64,000 nucleotides of DNA from Costus lasius (taxonomy: Eukaryota; Streptophyta; Magnoliopsida; Zingiberales; Costaceae), in NCBI GenBank assembly GCA_027563935.2, contig CM050446.2:128728499-128792498 (forward strand), read 5' to 3'. The first letter of the stretch is position 1. The number at the start of each line of letters is the position of its first letter. Below the pieces are notes generated by a model that saw nothing but the letters and a program-made list of their open reading frames with translations, had not been told where the DNA came from and searched no databases. Below, piece after piece: positions 45,800 to 59,200 of the stretch. Made by a program: the position numbers and the translations under genes.

Positions 45800-48700
45800 A
45801 ATTTACAGTCCTAATCGAAGAGCACAAATTTGTCAAGATAGAAAATTATCAGCACATCCTCATATTCAAGTTTTGCAAATTTATTAATTCACAGTAATTT
45901 TCACAATGTTATAGCTTAAAATATAAATTTAAGAAACATGGCATTAAGGAAAACTAGGAAATGTCTTTTCTTTCTTATCATTCCTTATCTAGGAAACTCA
46001 AAATTGTGAAATTTCAATAGCCTAAGTTATCATGATACTAACTGCTATGCTTTTGTAAGACATTTGAAACCCAAAAAATTTGGAAGTATTAAATCATTAG
46101 CACACTTTAATTATTTACCTACCATATTACCGAGAAAAAAATAACATAGCACATTCTAAAAATAGTAACAGAAGGGAGTCAGGGCCGAGGCCAAGTCTGT
46201 AGGTATCCGCAACATAATAGATTATAACCTATTAGCAGCTATTTTGCGATGCACTGAAGTAAATCACAATTCTTTGCGAAACGTGTAGCATTCACGGTGG
46301 ACCTTATGGTAAGGTAGTAATAAGTATTTAAACAAGATATAACTTGTGTTCAAAATTCACCCAACAATATCCAGAGAAAAACATGAAGTCAAAATTCAAG
46401 CCTAACATGTTTAGAGCACAAATTTGAATGGTGAAGGGCAGTCGATTCAACGGCTAGTTCCCGATTTCCCTTTCCTTTTAATTTCATTGTTGATTTTAAT
46501 ATAAAATTTATTTTATATATTTTAAATAGTTAGGTGGATCAGATTAATATTAAAATGAATAATATTTTATCGAATTTAAATTAGTGGCATGCCATGTTGA
46601 CTATCACACTTTCTATTGATCAAATTTGGGTCAATCGTTGAACACAGATAATTAAATTCATTCAACTACAATATAATTTATTTAGTCAAATATAAACTCA
46701 ATCTACAATATGATACTGAAGCAAAACAATAATTATGCTAAATTATTTTTGAAAATCTAAATTACGGAGATACTAAAGTCTATAAGTCGATATAATTAGA
46801 AGAATGCATCATAGCATCTAATATTAAACACATTTTTGGCAATGTCCACCTAAGCTAGCTACTACTACTACACCAACTTATAATAAAAGAAATGGAATTA
46901 GCAAAAATTACTAAATATAAATCAAAACAAGTTAAAAGTATGCTTCAATAGATAAAATGAAATAACAACGTTATATTACATCTAGATACTCATATATTAT
47001 AATACAAAAAATAACAATCGTATGAAAAATAAGAAACAATACTATAATGAAAATATCGATATGTAGCCAAATAAAACCCTCAATTATGAGTATTTCTATT
47101 ATTAGCTCATATAATTTAACACAAACAATTTTATAGTGTTGTGTCCAATAACCTAACGATCCTAACATTGCCTAAAAATAACTTGTAGTTACTCTAGCAA
47201 ACACATTGTAATCCTAATATTGCCTAAAGACAACTCTTGCTTCAACTATAGTATACCATATATTCTAACTATTTACATAGTTACTAACTAACTAAATCAT
47301 AGAAAATGTATAAATGTGCTGAGATTAAGTAGATTAAAGACGGAGGTAGAGTACTATCCATAATACTTGTCTTTTTCCTTCCAATTTACCATGATCTTAC
47401 ATAGAGTTAAAATTCAATTATGAAGTTAAACTAGTTTAACTTGAATATCTTTAATTGGTATTATTAAATTTTTAATATTATTTTTTAACAGTGTCATGTG
47501 AGTTTGAAATTAAGTTAGAAATTAATTAACCTGAGTTTTGGTGAACAGCTGAATTGGGTAGCGAAAGGTTCTTTGGGGTAAATTTAGAGGACAAAGGGTA
47601 ATAAATTACATCCCTTGCTTGGTTGCCATAATATTGTTATTGATTAACCCTGCTTTTGTAGATTTTTAATGAAACTAGATTGAATACCAAACTTGATAAA
47701 CCAATAAAATATAAATAGAACTTTTCAAAAATAAGGTTGCAATCTATAGTATAATGAATGTGTTTCTTGCTATTGAAATTTTCCCTAATCTTTTACATTA
47801 CTGCTGTAAAAACTTACGGTAATTGAATAAACAAGACCATAGATTTATAAATGATTTAGATGTTACAAGATGAATTATGGTCAAAGCACTTAATTTTATA
47901 GACTTGTTAAATGCAAATATTTTCTATAATTGACTAGCAAATTATTAAAATGTCTAGGTCAACTTATTGTTACATATACTTAGCTTAGAGAAAAATATGT
48001 TCCAAGTTTAAGCATACTTTAAAGGAAAGCTTTGAATGCCTGTCCATATTGGTATACCTGTCCATTGAAGATGGTGGTTAGTTTATCATATTTTAGTAAT
48101 TGTGGCTATGGTTGTCTTCATATTCATAGCTATGATCATTTCATGTGTCTAAAATCTAATCATGTAGGCTTTGTTGACCATAGAAGCCTCAATATCATTC
48201 TTCTTCTTCCCTAAGTCTCTCACTTTTCTCATTTCATTCTTTTCTCTCACCTCTTTGCTCTTGAACTTGTTTTCATCTCTTTACACAATGCACACACCTA
48301 CTATTCTCTTTTCTTTCTCTACTCTTCTTTGCAGGCAGAGCTTTATTCATTGTGCCATATCTAACTTGTCTTCATCTTTGAACGCAACCTGCACCTCTGA
48401 CTACTCCACCCACTCCATCTTCATCAATTTCATATTCCTCATTGCCCTCCACTCATCACCATTTGACAGGCCACAAAAAAGATGTTGAAGCCTCCTCCCT
48501 TCCTTAACTACCATCCACACTGCTCTCCCACTAACTCTAAAACTTTGCCACACACATCACCTTCAATACCACCTTTTAATTGAAGGATTCACTGTTGCAA
48601 ACTCCTATATATGAACTTTCCTTAAGCTTGCTGCAAAACACATTGCATACTTGCCTATTGCAATAATCCATTCAAAGATCACCACTTCCCTGGTCTTTTG

Positions 48701-50100
48701 CTAAATGTCCCTTGCTTGGTTACGCTAATATTGTTATTGATTACCCCCTATTTTTGTAGATTTTTTAAATAAAACTAGATTGAATATTAAACTTGATAAA
48801 CCGATAAAACAAAAAATAGAACTTTTCAAAAATAATGATGCAATCTATTGGGATAATGAATGTGTTTCTTTCTATTTCCTTATTTTTTTTATAAAGAATC
48901 CTAAATTGAGTGTTTTTTTAGTGGGTGGAGTGAGATCTTATAGTAATACTATATTGTAATTCACATGACTAATATGAAAATTATAATTTTCTTTAGAGGA
49001 TATATTAGAACCACATATGGTTTTTAAAATCAATACACCCAAAATTTAAGTGATATGTTTCATACAGCACGTGTTAGGCTAAAAATCAGCCATACCACAC
49101 AGGGTATATTGATGTTCACCCAAAATTTTACAATATCTTTTAATCAGGAAGCTAACAAGTTTCAGGATGTCAGTAAAGACAACCAATATTTAAATCATGT
49201 ACTAGAAGGATTGAGGCAATCAGTTGCTTGGAATATAAGAATTTTAGGTTCATTGTTAAAGGTCTTTAAGCATTGGATTTATAAGAATTTATATTCTAAA
49301 ATTTTATTGTGTATCATTCGATCTCAAATCTAGCTGTATGTAGAAATTAAAACTAAGCTGAAACGAAATTTCAAAAAACATAGGCTAGAAGTGAAAATGA
49401 GAGAAACAAATAAAAAAAATTTGTATTGATTAATTCAGAAAGATAAAAGAAAACATAAAACTTCATTGATCCTCAAATCAAAGATGAGTTTGATAACAAT
49501 TTTTCTTTAGATCAACCATGCCTACGAAGAAAGACAATTCAATATTCTCTATATGAATATGGGACCTTTTGCTTCACCCTGCACTAACGAGCATACCTAG
49601 CACCAAGGTTTAAATCTTGGTTTGTGGGTTATATCTTGAACACTGGTAAGACCAGTTCTATATTAGCACCATCTTTTGCTAGCACATGAAATGACCAAAC
49701 CAAAAGAAGGTTATGCTAGGGAAGCTTCAAAAGAGACCTCAAAACTCTCCTATATGGACAGTTCAATTTGTAAAAACCTAAATCATCATTGTGATAGGCA
49801 TTAGGGAGAAAATGTATCTTTGTTCTCACTTAGTGGGGTCAAAAAGTGTTACATTAAAAATGTAATAGACCATTTTTAAATTCACCTTATAATAAATAAG
49901 GTTTTTTATTTTATGGGTTCTAGCTTTTAATGAGCATAAGCACTCAATGTTAATTACCCCTAAAGTCAGGAACCTTTGATTAAGAAATCTATACTATGAA
50001 ATAAAATGGAAGACAAGGCTAAACAATATCATTCATAAACATTATGAAAATACATGATTTGACATGATACATAAGCGACGAAAGAAAAAGGGGGTTTCGT
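45800..50100 (+). repeat. Segmental duplication block b, short copy
   Basis: Partner of 5491-9790, same orientation, no recognisable gene. The internal direct repeat pair is present at about 47610-47780 and 48707-48875. The block ends at a deletion junction near 50100 (AAAAAGGGGGTTTCGTCT joined to GAATATCTTC) that removes the equivalent of 9791-11509. Confidence 0.9.
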
Positions 50101-50102
50101 CT

Positions 50103-51722
50103 GAATATCTTCAATATTCTTCAAGTTATCTTCCTGTTCTTATATACCTAAAATCATGAGACACCTTTCTGATAAGAGCCTTGACCTCTCCTCATCAATC
50201 TGCTTTATCTGTTCATCAACTTGTGCTATTTTAGTTTGGTGGATTCACAAGATAATATGAAAATGTTTCTTCTGCCAATCAATGCATCCTACAAGATTTG
50301 CAATGCATCCTACAGAGAGTGCAAATCCTGCTGCACCGTCACCTCGTTGCTTATTGGGAAATCAATTTCTGAAGCATTCAACCCCTGTGCAGATTCAATT
50401 TGTCTCAAAATAGTCAAGATTTGTCTCTTAACCTGTCTCAAACATCCAAGACCGGCCAAAACATGTGAGATGCTATTTGAAGAAACTAAGAACTCTTCCA
50501 CCTCGTTGCTTATTGGAAAATCAATTTCTGAAGCATTCAACCCCTGTGCAGATTTAATTTGTCTCAAAATAGTCAAGATTTGTCTCTTAAACTGTCTCAA
50601 ACATCCAACAGCACTCCAATACCAGCCAAAACATGTGAGATGCTATTTGAAGAAACTAAGAACTCTTCTACCGAAGAAAACATATCCCTGGTGTAAAATG
50701 TTTTCAAATAGTCAGCTATCAAAAGTCGGGTTATTCGTTCAAGCGAAGGACGAATTGCCTTTGGAATTTGGAAAGTGACAATGATAGGGGCCTATTGCAA
50801 AGCATTTGGCATAGATCCTGAAACAATTGCTATAAAGATGATAAATTACATAAAAAAGAAAGTAAAGAGAGAGATAAAATATTGCATTCGCCGAAAGTGC
50901 TTTTATCTTCTGCAATCATTTCTTGAATGTTTGACACAGGCCCTGAAGTGTCTCCTGCTTTAATTAATATAATGAGATACCGAACTACATATAAGAAAGA
51001 CAAAATGAAAGTTATCATCCTCTAGAACACCTGCGTCCTCTGCGTGAACCTTCTGGACGCTTGACATAAATCCTGAAATAACAGTTGTTTTAATGCAATA
51101 ACAAAATGTGCATGCCCCTGTTAAAAATCTGCATTCTCTACAAAATAATTACTAGTGTTTGAAAAATTTGTACTCTGTATAGTAAGTTCCTGAGTACTCA
51201 CTACTTCTAAAATAACTACTGTGGTGATGTTATGATAATATCAAGTTATATATATCAAACAAAACAAGAAAGGAAGTTACCATAATCAAACATCACACCA
51301 CCTTTTGCATCAAGCTTCTGAGTGCTTGATATGAGCTCTATAATAATTGCTATTTCAAGACAATGACACCATATATTGAATTTCATGTAAAGAAACAAAA
51401 TAAAGAAAAAAGGGAGCACCCTCCGCAACAAGCTCTTGGGCGTGTGAAGTAAACTCTGAAATAATTATTAATGAAACATATAAAATTATATATATGAGAA
51501 CAATAAAAGAAAAAAGAAAGACATACCAATTTCTGGAGTATCCTTATCCCCTGTAAGAGTCACTAGGATACTTAGAATAATAATATAAAATGAGAGCAAG
51601 TATACGAAGTTCTTGACATACTTACCACAAGAAACCTTAATCTCGTTAAGAAGTTCATCAGAGTCTGTAGATATGATTAGAGTTGATACTGAAATACAGC
51701 CCGAAACATATTACTACAACAA
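50103..51722 (-). pseudogene. PMD pseudogene, third copy (3' half only)
   Basis: Minus-strand partner of 11510-12965. It keeps the coiled-coil last exon (truncated at its 3' end by the 50100 deletion) and a decayed mini-exon array up to the junction at 51722, where sequence switches to kinesin fragment C. The exon equivalent to 12106-12162 is at about 50886-50942, but its GTAAC donor has become GCAAT. Other mini-exons survive near 51010-51070, 51290-51350, 51418-51460 and 51628-51690, with mutated or shortened boundaries. All PMD domain exons proper are missing. Confidence 0.7.
50342..50672 (-). repeat. In-frame 159-bp tandem duplication in PMD tail
   Basis: Two units begin with CCTCGTTGCTTATTGG at about 50342 and 50502. 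On the minus strand the repeated peptide contains KRQILTILRQI, SAQGLNASEIDFPISNEV and EFLVSSNSISHVLAGLG. The 53-codon spacing keeps the frame open across both units. The long copy (about 11715-11880) has a single unit, so this expansion is specific to the short copy. Confidence 0.85.
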
Positions 51723-53005
51723 ATGCTGATCAGTTCCCGCAGCGAGAGCAGGCCCTCGACATCTCGGTTCTCCTTTGCAGTATCGACATCTCGGTTCTCC
51801 TTTGCAGTATCAATCGCGCCCGCGGGAACACGACTTGGTTCTTAATCTCCCCCCAGATCAGCTCGCGCTCCCCTGCCTGCCCTAGACTTTCTTGCTATGT
51901 CTGCCTCCGGCGGTGGCTGGAGTTGGTTAGATCAACAGAGGCGTGGTGAGCGGCGAGAACACTGGCCTCCACTGGCGCCGAGATTCCGCCTGACTATTTT
52001 GCTGCTCGAATAGGAGGGTGATGACCCTAAAATTGCAACTCAAAAGAAGATGTAACTAACTCTACAATGGGCGAGAAGATATGGGGATGGGGGCATTGAT
52101 TGAGGGTTCGGAGGGAGAAAATAGATGCTCCTGTGCCACGCAACAACATTGTTAACGTCGAGAAATGCAACGGTCGAATATTTGAAAATCGCCAATTAAA
52201 GCTCACTTCAGATGTATAAATGGGCTCTTTTTTGTTATTTATTTATTTGTGAAGGTGAGTTAGAAATTTGCGATGAATGGGCCTTTTCTGGACCAATATT
52301 GCTTTCCTTCAGGGCCCATTTAATAGGATTGTTTTATAATAAAAGAATTATAAATAATTAATCCAACCAGGCCCAATCTAAAATATAAGTTGTAAAATAT
52401 ATGGTGTATATAATATCAACCATAATGTATTTTACTGTTAATCCTTATTGAAATGATCAATATGTGTAGGGATGACAGATTTTCGCCCTTACTCATTTCT
52501 GAACTCTGGATAATATTTTTTTTCCAAACCCCCACCGGAACCCAACCCCATTAAAATTTTAATTATCATTAATTATCTAAACTCTATAAATACTTAACCT
52601 AAAAATTAAATTATTTACTATATACTCGGTTACGTTTAATAGATACCTTCTATTGACCCAAAAATGCGATATTAATATTAATTATTATGGAATAAATTGA
52701 TTTCAAGTTTCCTAATCTAATAGTATGGGAAAAAAAAGGATAAGGGAGAGAAAACAACGAAAAAAGTAAAGATTGGAAATCATACAAATATGTTTGAAAT
52801 ATAAATATTTTACTTAACAAAATCATAATGAAAGAAAATAACATATGAGTTGCTAAAATAATGAAATGCATACGAACCTACACTGGACTGTGAAGTGTGG
52901 ACAATGAGAGTTGATGGCACAAATAAGTAGTCGTTGCTTGATTGCATGATTGCTTCGAATCATATCAAGAGTCTGGGAGTCAGCGGGTTGGTGGCATCGA
53001 GGCGG
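51722..53005 (+). repeat. Segmental duplication block d, short copy (empty site)
   Basis: Partner of 23528-23558 joined to 29173-30388. It reads through CAGCGAGAGCAGGCCC without a retrotransposon and with a single GAGAG, so it is the uninterrupted version of the copia-1 target. Homology ends at GTCAGCGGGTTGGTGGC. Confidence 0.9.
51727..52025 (-). pseudogene. Kinesin fragment C
   Basis: Minus-strand coding remnant equivalent to fragment B: SLRELI at the left end, a VDLTNS-type stretch near 51930, and an EQ-type end near 52005. A 27-bp unit (GACATCTCGGTTCTCCTTTG and CAGTATC) is tandemly doubled at about 51758-51811, giving a repeated DTAKENR peptide. No motor domain follows. Confidence 0.6.
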
Positions 53006-54256
53006 AGATGGAAAGTTGCAAGCGGCGCTGTAGCAGAGATGGGGAATTAGCAGCAGCTAAATTTATGGTGTGGACCGAACGAGACTTAATGGGTTCTAGG
53101 TTATGGTACCACAAATTTTAATTATAAATATAAATTAGTATTTATAAATTAATTAATTAATTATTATTATTATATATAATCGAGTTTGGATAGTAATCAT
53201 TGGGCCTATACTATATAAACCCTATTTGAATCCAACTCGAATAGTATATATAATTTGAATCCAACTCGAATAGGATATATACTATTTAGACCTTAACTAA
53301 ACTTCTTTAATAGGTACGCAATTAGCTATATTCAAATTCAATTAGGTCGGCTATTTGTGAAAAATCAACTCGACTGCCTTCTCTACATAGGTGGCTTGTC
53401 AATCTTTTTTACTATTGACCTTTGTTTTTTCTGCTTAGCATGCCTTTTCTTTTTTATAGAAAGGAGGATGAAGCATTCCTATTTATTATGAACAATATAT
53501 AATGAGGCACAAAAAGTAATTTAATTTGCATATTAGTTTTATTTTTCAAGTACAAAATAATGATGAGTGTACTAGAAAAGCAAGATGACTAATTACATAG
53601 AATAATAAATTAGTTAATTCGTTGACGCTGATTCTTAAAGTAGCATATAAGAACACGTGCAAAACACACCACACCACAAAAGAAGAGAGCCAATAGGGCA
53701 TCATGCTTAACAACATTTTTCTTGAGATTTAACATTCTAGTGTATAAGTACACAAGATATATTTTTTTTTCCATGTGCAAACCACACTAGATAAGAGTAT
53801 GGCCACTTCAAAACTCAATAGGTTAAAGCCTCATCAAGTGGGCAAGGTGAGAGCACCTAAGCAAGGATTGTGTACATATTTTAAATTATTATAGATGACT
53901 CGAGTTTGAGTTATTCATTTAGGCACTTACGCATCATCCCATCAAACCAAGGCCTTCATGAGAAGCCATACTTGAATGAACGAATACGAGAGAGCGAGTG
54001 AGGAAACAAAAATCACTAAATTGAGATTTCTATCTAACAAAATTACGAATTGCATAGCCTTATATTTAGCAAAGCATGTAGCATTATGTTACATGTTTTA
54101 AGTTTTAAAATATTAAACTTGAACCAAATTATGAATATTTTATTCAATTATTACTTAATCTTTTGGGTTCATCAAAGTTGACTTTTAAATTTCCTTTATA
54201 ACTTCATCAATCTCTATTAAGAAAAGTCTCAACCAAATATTTAATTACACCCCTAG
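53006..54256. other. AT-rich intergenic, no gene seen
   Basis: About 1.25 kb, unmatched elsewhere in the window. It has local doubling of TTTGAATCCAACTCGAATAG near 53225-53270 and an AATTAATT/TTATTATT-rich stretch near 53145-53175. Composition changes abruptly to GC-rich at 54257. Confidence 0.55.
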
Positions 54257-55043
54257 TGTTAGGCTATGGGCCAAAATTGGGCGCGGCCCAAATTCTGGCT
54301 TAGCCCAACCAGCCTAACCCTATTCTGTAACCTGAATGGATCGGGTTAAGAGGGATGGATCGGGCGGCTGCCCGGATCCAAAAATCGCCAACGGGCAAAG
54401 ATTTCACGCGCGAAGGTTGCGTGTGAAGAGGGAACGCGGTGTGGGCGCATCAGAGGAAGCAGGTGACCGACTCGAGTCTGGCACTGGGCTCGAGGCGGGG
54501 CGGAGAAAAGCGACGCAGGGGAGCGTCGTCGAGAGAGGGGGGAGAAAAAAAAGAAGAAAGCACGAAGTAAAAACCTCGGTTACTTCAATTTTTCGGCGGG
54601 CTCGCATCGTGCTCTCTCTCTCTCTCACTATCTCCGGCTCCGACGATCTCATCGGTCTCTTTCCTTGTGTTCGTTTGTGGATTCTGGTGGTGTGGGTGGG
54701 AGGATCGGACCGCGACGAACATTCGCCCGGGTTCATTTTATCATCTTCGACCTTTGCTGCCGTCGCCGCCGCCGGCCTTCCGACGAGCCTTGGAAGGTTG
54801 CACGACTACCTCGTCACCGACAGGAAGGACCCGGATATCCGGCCCAGGTACCCTCCTTCGCCGTCATCGGCGTCTTCTGGATCCCCGTCCCGGTCGGCTC
54901 GCTCTCCCCGGCGACACCTTTCTTTTATTCCCACTACTCTTCGACGCATGCCTGAGTTGGCCGACCTTCGTGCTCCTCCGGCAAGCCCCTCTCCCCTTCA
55001 TCTTTAAGGTCCCAGCTCGCCTACGTGCGAGAAGTTCCGGGCC

Positions 55044-55048
55044 TGACT
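55044..55048. repeat. copia-2 target duplication, left (TGACT)
   Basis: TGACT precedes the TGTTGGAAC start of the left LTR and is repeated at 62327-62331 after the right LTR. Confidence 0.93.
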
Positions 55049-55823
55049 TGTTGGAACTTTACACATGCGGCATCAGAGTTCAGAGCATGCGCAGCGGAAA
55101 AACAATACATGCATGTAAGGATCTTGTAACATCATATTAATCAACCTATACTATACATTGGATTAAAACACGAATAACTTCGCGTACCTTTCTCCATCGC
55201 AAACAGTTTCTTCACGGAAATGGTGGGGAATGTCTTTTCGCCCCTTTCCTTTGCCTTTCAATTCCTCCTCGATGATCAGGAGTAGGAAATCCGGAAGCCT
55301 TTCAGCGGAAATACTTAATCTCACTTTGATTAATCTTAATCTCTCTCGAAAACCGTGCGAGAGAGGTGAGAAAACAAATGTCCGCCGCCGTTTCAATTTT
55401 TGGAATTGCAATTTGAGCGCACAGTAACTGCCTCGAATTGCGTGCGTTAGAGAGGAGAGCATTTCATTGTTATTGAGAACGTGAGAGAGCCCTAAAATAG
55501 AATAAATTAATTAGTAGTTTATTCTAAACTTTCCATTCTTACTCACGTTCTCGATTAATTAATTATAAAATATAATTAATTAACTCCTTTTAATCCTCAT
55601 CCACGATTAAGCAATTTCAAATAATTATTTATTTATTCCGATTCCTTTAAATCATTTAGAGGAAGGGGTGAGGGTTGACTAACCCATTCGCTGACCCACT
55701 ATCATACCCACTCCATCATCATGAGCTGGTCCGTCCGATCAGCGAATCGAACATGATTGGATCAAGTTGTCCATACTAAACCATGTACACATGTGAGCCA
55801 CATTACGGAGAAAATTTCTAACA
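55049..55823 (-). repeat. copia-2 3' LTR
   Basis: 775 bp, nearly identical to 61552-62326. On the + strand it begins TGTTGGAACTTTACACATG and ends AAAATTTCTAACA. An AT-rich stretch (about 55495-55625) holds several AATTAATTA words. Short frames inside it appear identically in both LTRs and are not genes. Confidence 0.95.
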
Positions 55824-55836
55824 TTCTCCCACTTGG
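55824..55836 (-). other. copia-2 polypurine tract
   Basis: On the minus strand CCAAGTGGGAGAA lies directly next to the 3' LTR, the expected plus-strand primer position. Confidence 0.8.
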
Positions 55837-56233
55837 CTCATATGTCCTAAATAGGTTTAAACACAACTTAACTTTAATTGATCAATACCATACATCCAAT
55901 CATCTATAAGTCCTTTCATTGAATTAACTTTATCGAATCATGGCGGGCACACATCACTCATTATTGATGTGATTCCTTCCATGTACCACAATAGAATCAA
56001 CCCAATTTAAACTTTTAGATATTGAGAATAAACAGTAATTTCTCAATAAACTTTTCTATGAGGAAACACTTCATTCCTCAAAATACTTATATTCACATCA
56101 CTTTAATATGCATAACTTTACATGTGAAACCAGTAATTAACAAAAGCAACAATTTTATTGGAATTCCACAATAAATGTATCAAAAACTTTACATGAGCAT
56201 TCTTTACATATGCATATAAGATCAACAATAATG

Positions 56234-59200
56234 TTAACAAGGCTTTTCTATTATGCCCATCTCTACAACATGTCTAGAAAATGTCTTGGGCGATAATCCT
56301 TTAGTTAACGGATCCGCTATCATAAGCTCAGTGCTTATATGCTCAATTGACACAGTATGCTTTTGCACTTCTTCCTTTACAGCCAGATACTTCAAGTCCA
56401 TATGCTTGGCACCCTTGGAGTATCTGTCATTCTTTGCGAAGAAGACTGCTGCGGTGTTGTCACAATACAATCTCAGCGGCTTGGCTATGCTGTCGACTAG
56501 TCCAAGTCCTGAGATAAAGTTCCGCAGCCACTTTCCTTGAACTGTGGCCTCAAAGCATGCCACAAATTCGGCTTCCATAGTTGAAGCAGCAATGACTGAC
56601 TGCTTGCCGCTTTTCCAAGATATAGCTCCTCCTGCAAGAAGGAAAACATACCCAAATGTGGATTTTCTGGTATCCACACATCCGGCATAATCTGAATCTG
56701 AATAGCCGATCACTTCAAGATCTTCCTGAGATCTCCTATACACGAGCATGTGGTCCTTGGTGCCTTGTAAATACCGAAGGACTTTCTTTGCAGCTTGCCA
56801 GTGGCACATTCCTGGATTACTTTGATACCGGCCGAGCATACCAACAGCAAAACTGATATCCGGCCGAGTACATGTCTGAGCATACATCAGACTCCCTACC
56901 ACTGAAGCATAAGGAATGACATCCATACCTTTCCGTTCTAAGTCAGCTTGGGGACATTGCTTTTCACTGAATTTGTCACCCTTCTGAATTGGAACCATCC
57001 CTGCAGAGCATTTATCCATACGATATCTCTCTAACACCTTAGATATGTAACTTTTCTGAGACAATCCTAACAGTCCTTGTGATCTATCACGGAATATTTC
57101 TATTCCAATCACAAAGGATGCCTCACCCATATCTTTCATTTCAAAGCTGTTAGAGAGAAAATCCTTTACATCATGTAACATACCTTTATTGTTAGTGGCT
57201 AGCAGTATATCATCAACATAAAGGACTACTATCATAAACTTACTTCCCTGCACTTTCATGTAGATACACCTATCAACAGGATTCTCTACAAAACCATAGG
57301 CAGTAATAATATCATTAAACTTTAGATACCATTGTCTGGAAGCTTGTTTTAGTCCATATATTGACTTCTTTAATTTACACACTAATCCCTCTTTACCTGT
57401 GGTCTCAAACCCTTCAGGCTGGTTCATATACACTTCCTCCTATAAGTCACCATTCAAGAAGGCGGTCTTTACATCCATTTGGTGAAGCTCAAGATCATAA
57501 TGAGCCACCAAAGCCATAACAATTCTCAAAGAGTCCTTTCTTGATACTGGAGAGAAAGTCTCTTTGTAATCAATGCCATCTCTCTGAGTAAAACCTTTGG
57601 CAACAAGTCTAGCCTTGTACCTTTCGATGTTGCCCTTAGAGTCGCGCTTGGTCTTAAAGACCCACTTACAGCCGACACATTTGCAAGCATCAGGTAAATC
57701 TACAAGGTCCCAGACTTGATTATCAGCCATAGATTTAAGCTCATCTTTCATAGCATTAATCCAATTCTCTGAATTGTCACTATTCATGGCTTCATGGACT
57801 GAAATTGGATCTTTATCAATGCTTATGTCACATTCATTCTCAACTGAATAAACCACATAGTCATCTGAAATAGCGGAGCGTCTTTGCCTTACAGACCTCC
57901 TCAATACTATTTCCTGTGGTTCATTCAAATTGTCATTACTTGTGACCGGTTCATTGGATTCACTTTCATTCAGTGATGTTGGATCAGTAATGTGTTGTTC
58001 CTGTGTGTTGTCTGACTGTAATACAACACTTGGAACATCACTTTCATTCGGACCATTCGGAATTTCAGATGGAACAGAATCTATCTGAATTTCCTGAATA
58101 TCCAACATTTGTGGTTTCCCACTCCCACTGACCTCTCCAATCTCAATGAACCTAGCATTACCAGATTCAACTATCCTCGTACTATGGTTAGGACAATAGA
58201 ACCTATACCCCTTAGATTTTTCAGGATAGCCAATGAAAAACCCACTAACTGTCCTAGAATCTAATTTCTTTTCTTGTGGGTTGTATACCCTTACTTCTGC
58301 TGGGCACCCCCAAACATGGAGATGTCTTAAACTGGGTTTCCTTCCTGTCCACAGTTCATAAGGAGTCTTAGGAACTGTCTTACTAGGAACCCTGTTTAAG
58401 AGATATACAGCAGTCCTTAATGCATACATCCACAAAGACTGGGGTAAGGAACTATTGATGAACATACTCCTAACCATATCCATCAGAGTACGGTTCCGCC
58501 TTTCAGCTACACCATTTTGCTGTGGTGTATAAGGCATTGTGTATTGAGCACAAATGCCTCTACTTTCGAGGAACTTTGCAAATGGACCAGGGATTTGTCC
58601 ATCTGAACCAACCTTACCATAGAATTCACCACCCCTATCAGATCTCATCACTTTAACTTTTCTATCTATCTGTCTCTCCACTTCATCTATGAATGTCTTT
58701 ACAACATCCACAGACTGAGACTTTTCATGGAGTAGATAGATGTATCCATACCGTGAGAAATCATCTATAAAGGTGATGAAATATCTTTCTCCACCCCATG
58801 ACGGGATATGGAAAGGACCACATATGTCAGTGTGTATCAACTCTAGGAGTTGACTGCTCCTTGTGGCAGGACCTTTTGCTATGTGTTTTGATTGTTTACC
58901 CTTAATACAATAAATACACACTCCTAAGTCACTTAAATCCAATTGAGGTATGATATTACATTTCATCAACCTCATTAACCTTTCCTTGGATATGTGACCT
59001 AGTCTCCTATGCCACAAATAAGCAGACCGTTCATCTGTTGCACTACGTTTTATACCATAAATGTGTTCAGCATTAAACAAGGATTCAGCATAAGTAACAT
59101 CAAGATTAAACCGGTATAAATCATCAACCAAAGTACCAGATCCATAAAAGTACTTGTTTTTAAATAATGAAAATACACCATGTCCAATCTCAATATTAAA

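Noticed and set aside
54336..55007. 223-codon frame rich in Arg/Gly/Ser
   Set aside because: It lies inside the gypsy LTR in GC-rich DNA with several open frames on both strands.
55163..55462. 99-codon minus frame, repeated identically at 61666-61965
   Set aside because: Both copies are copia-2 LTR sequence.
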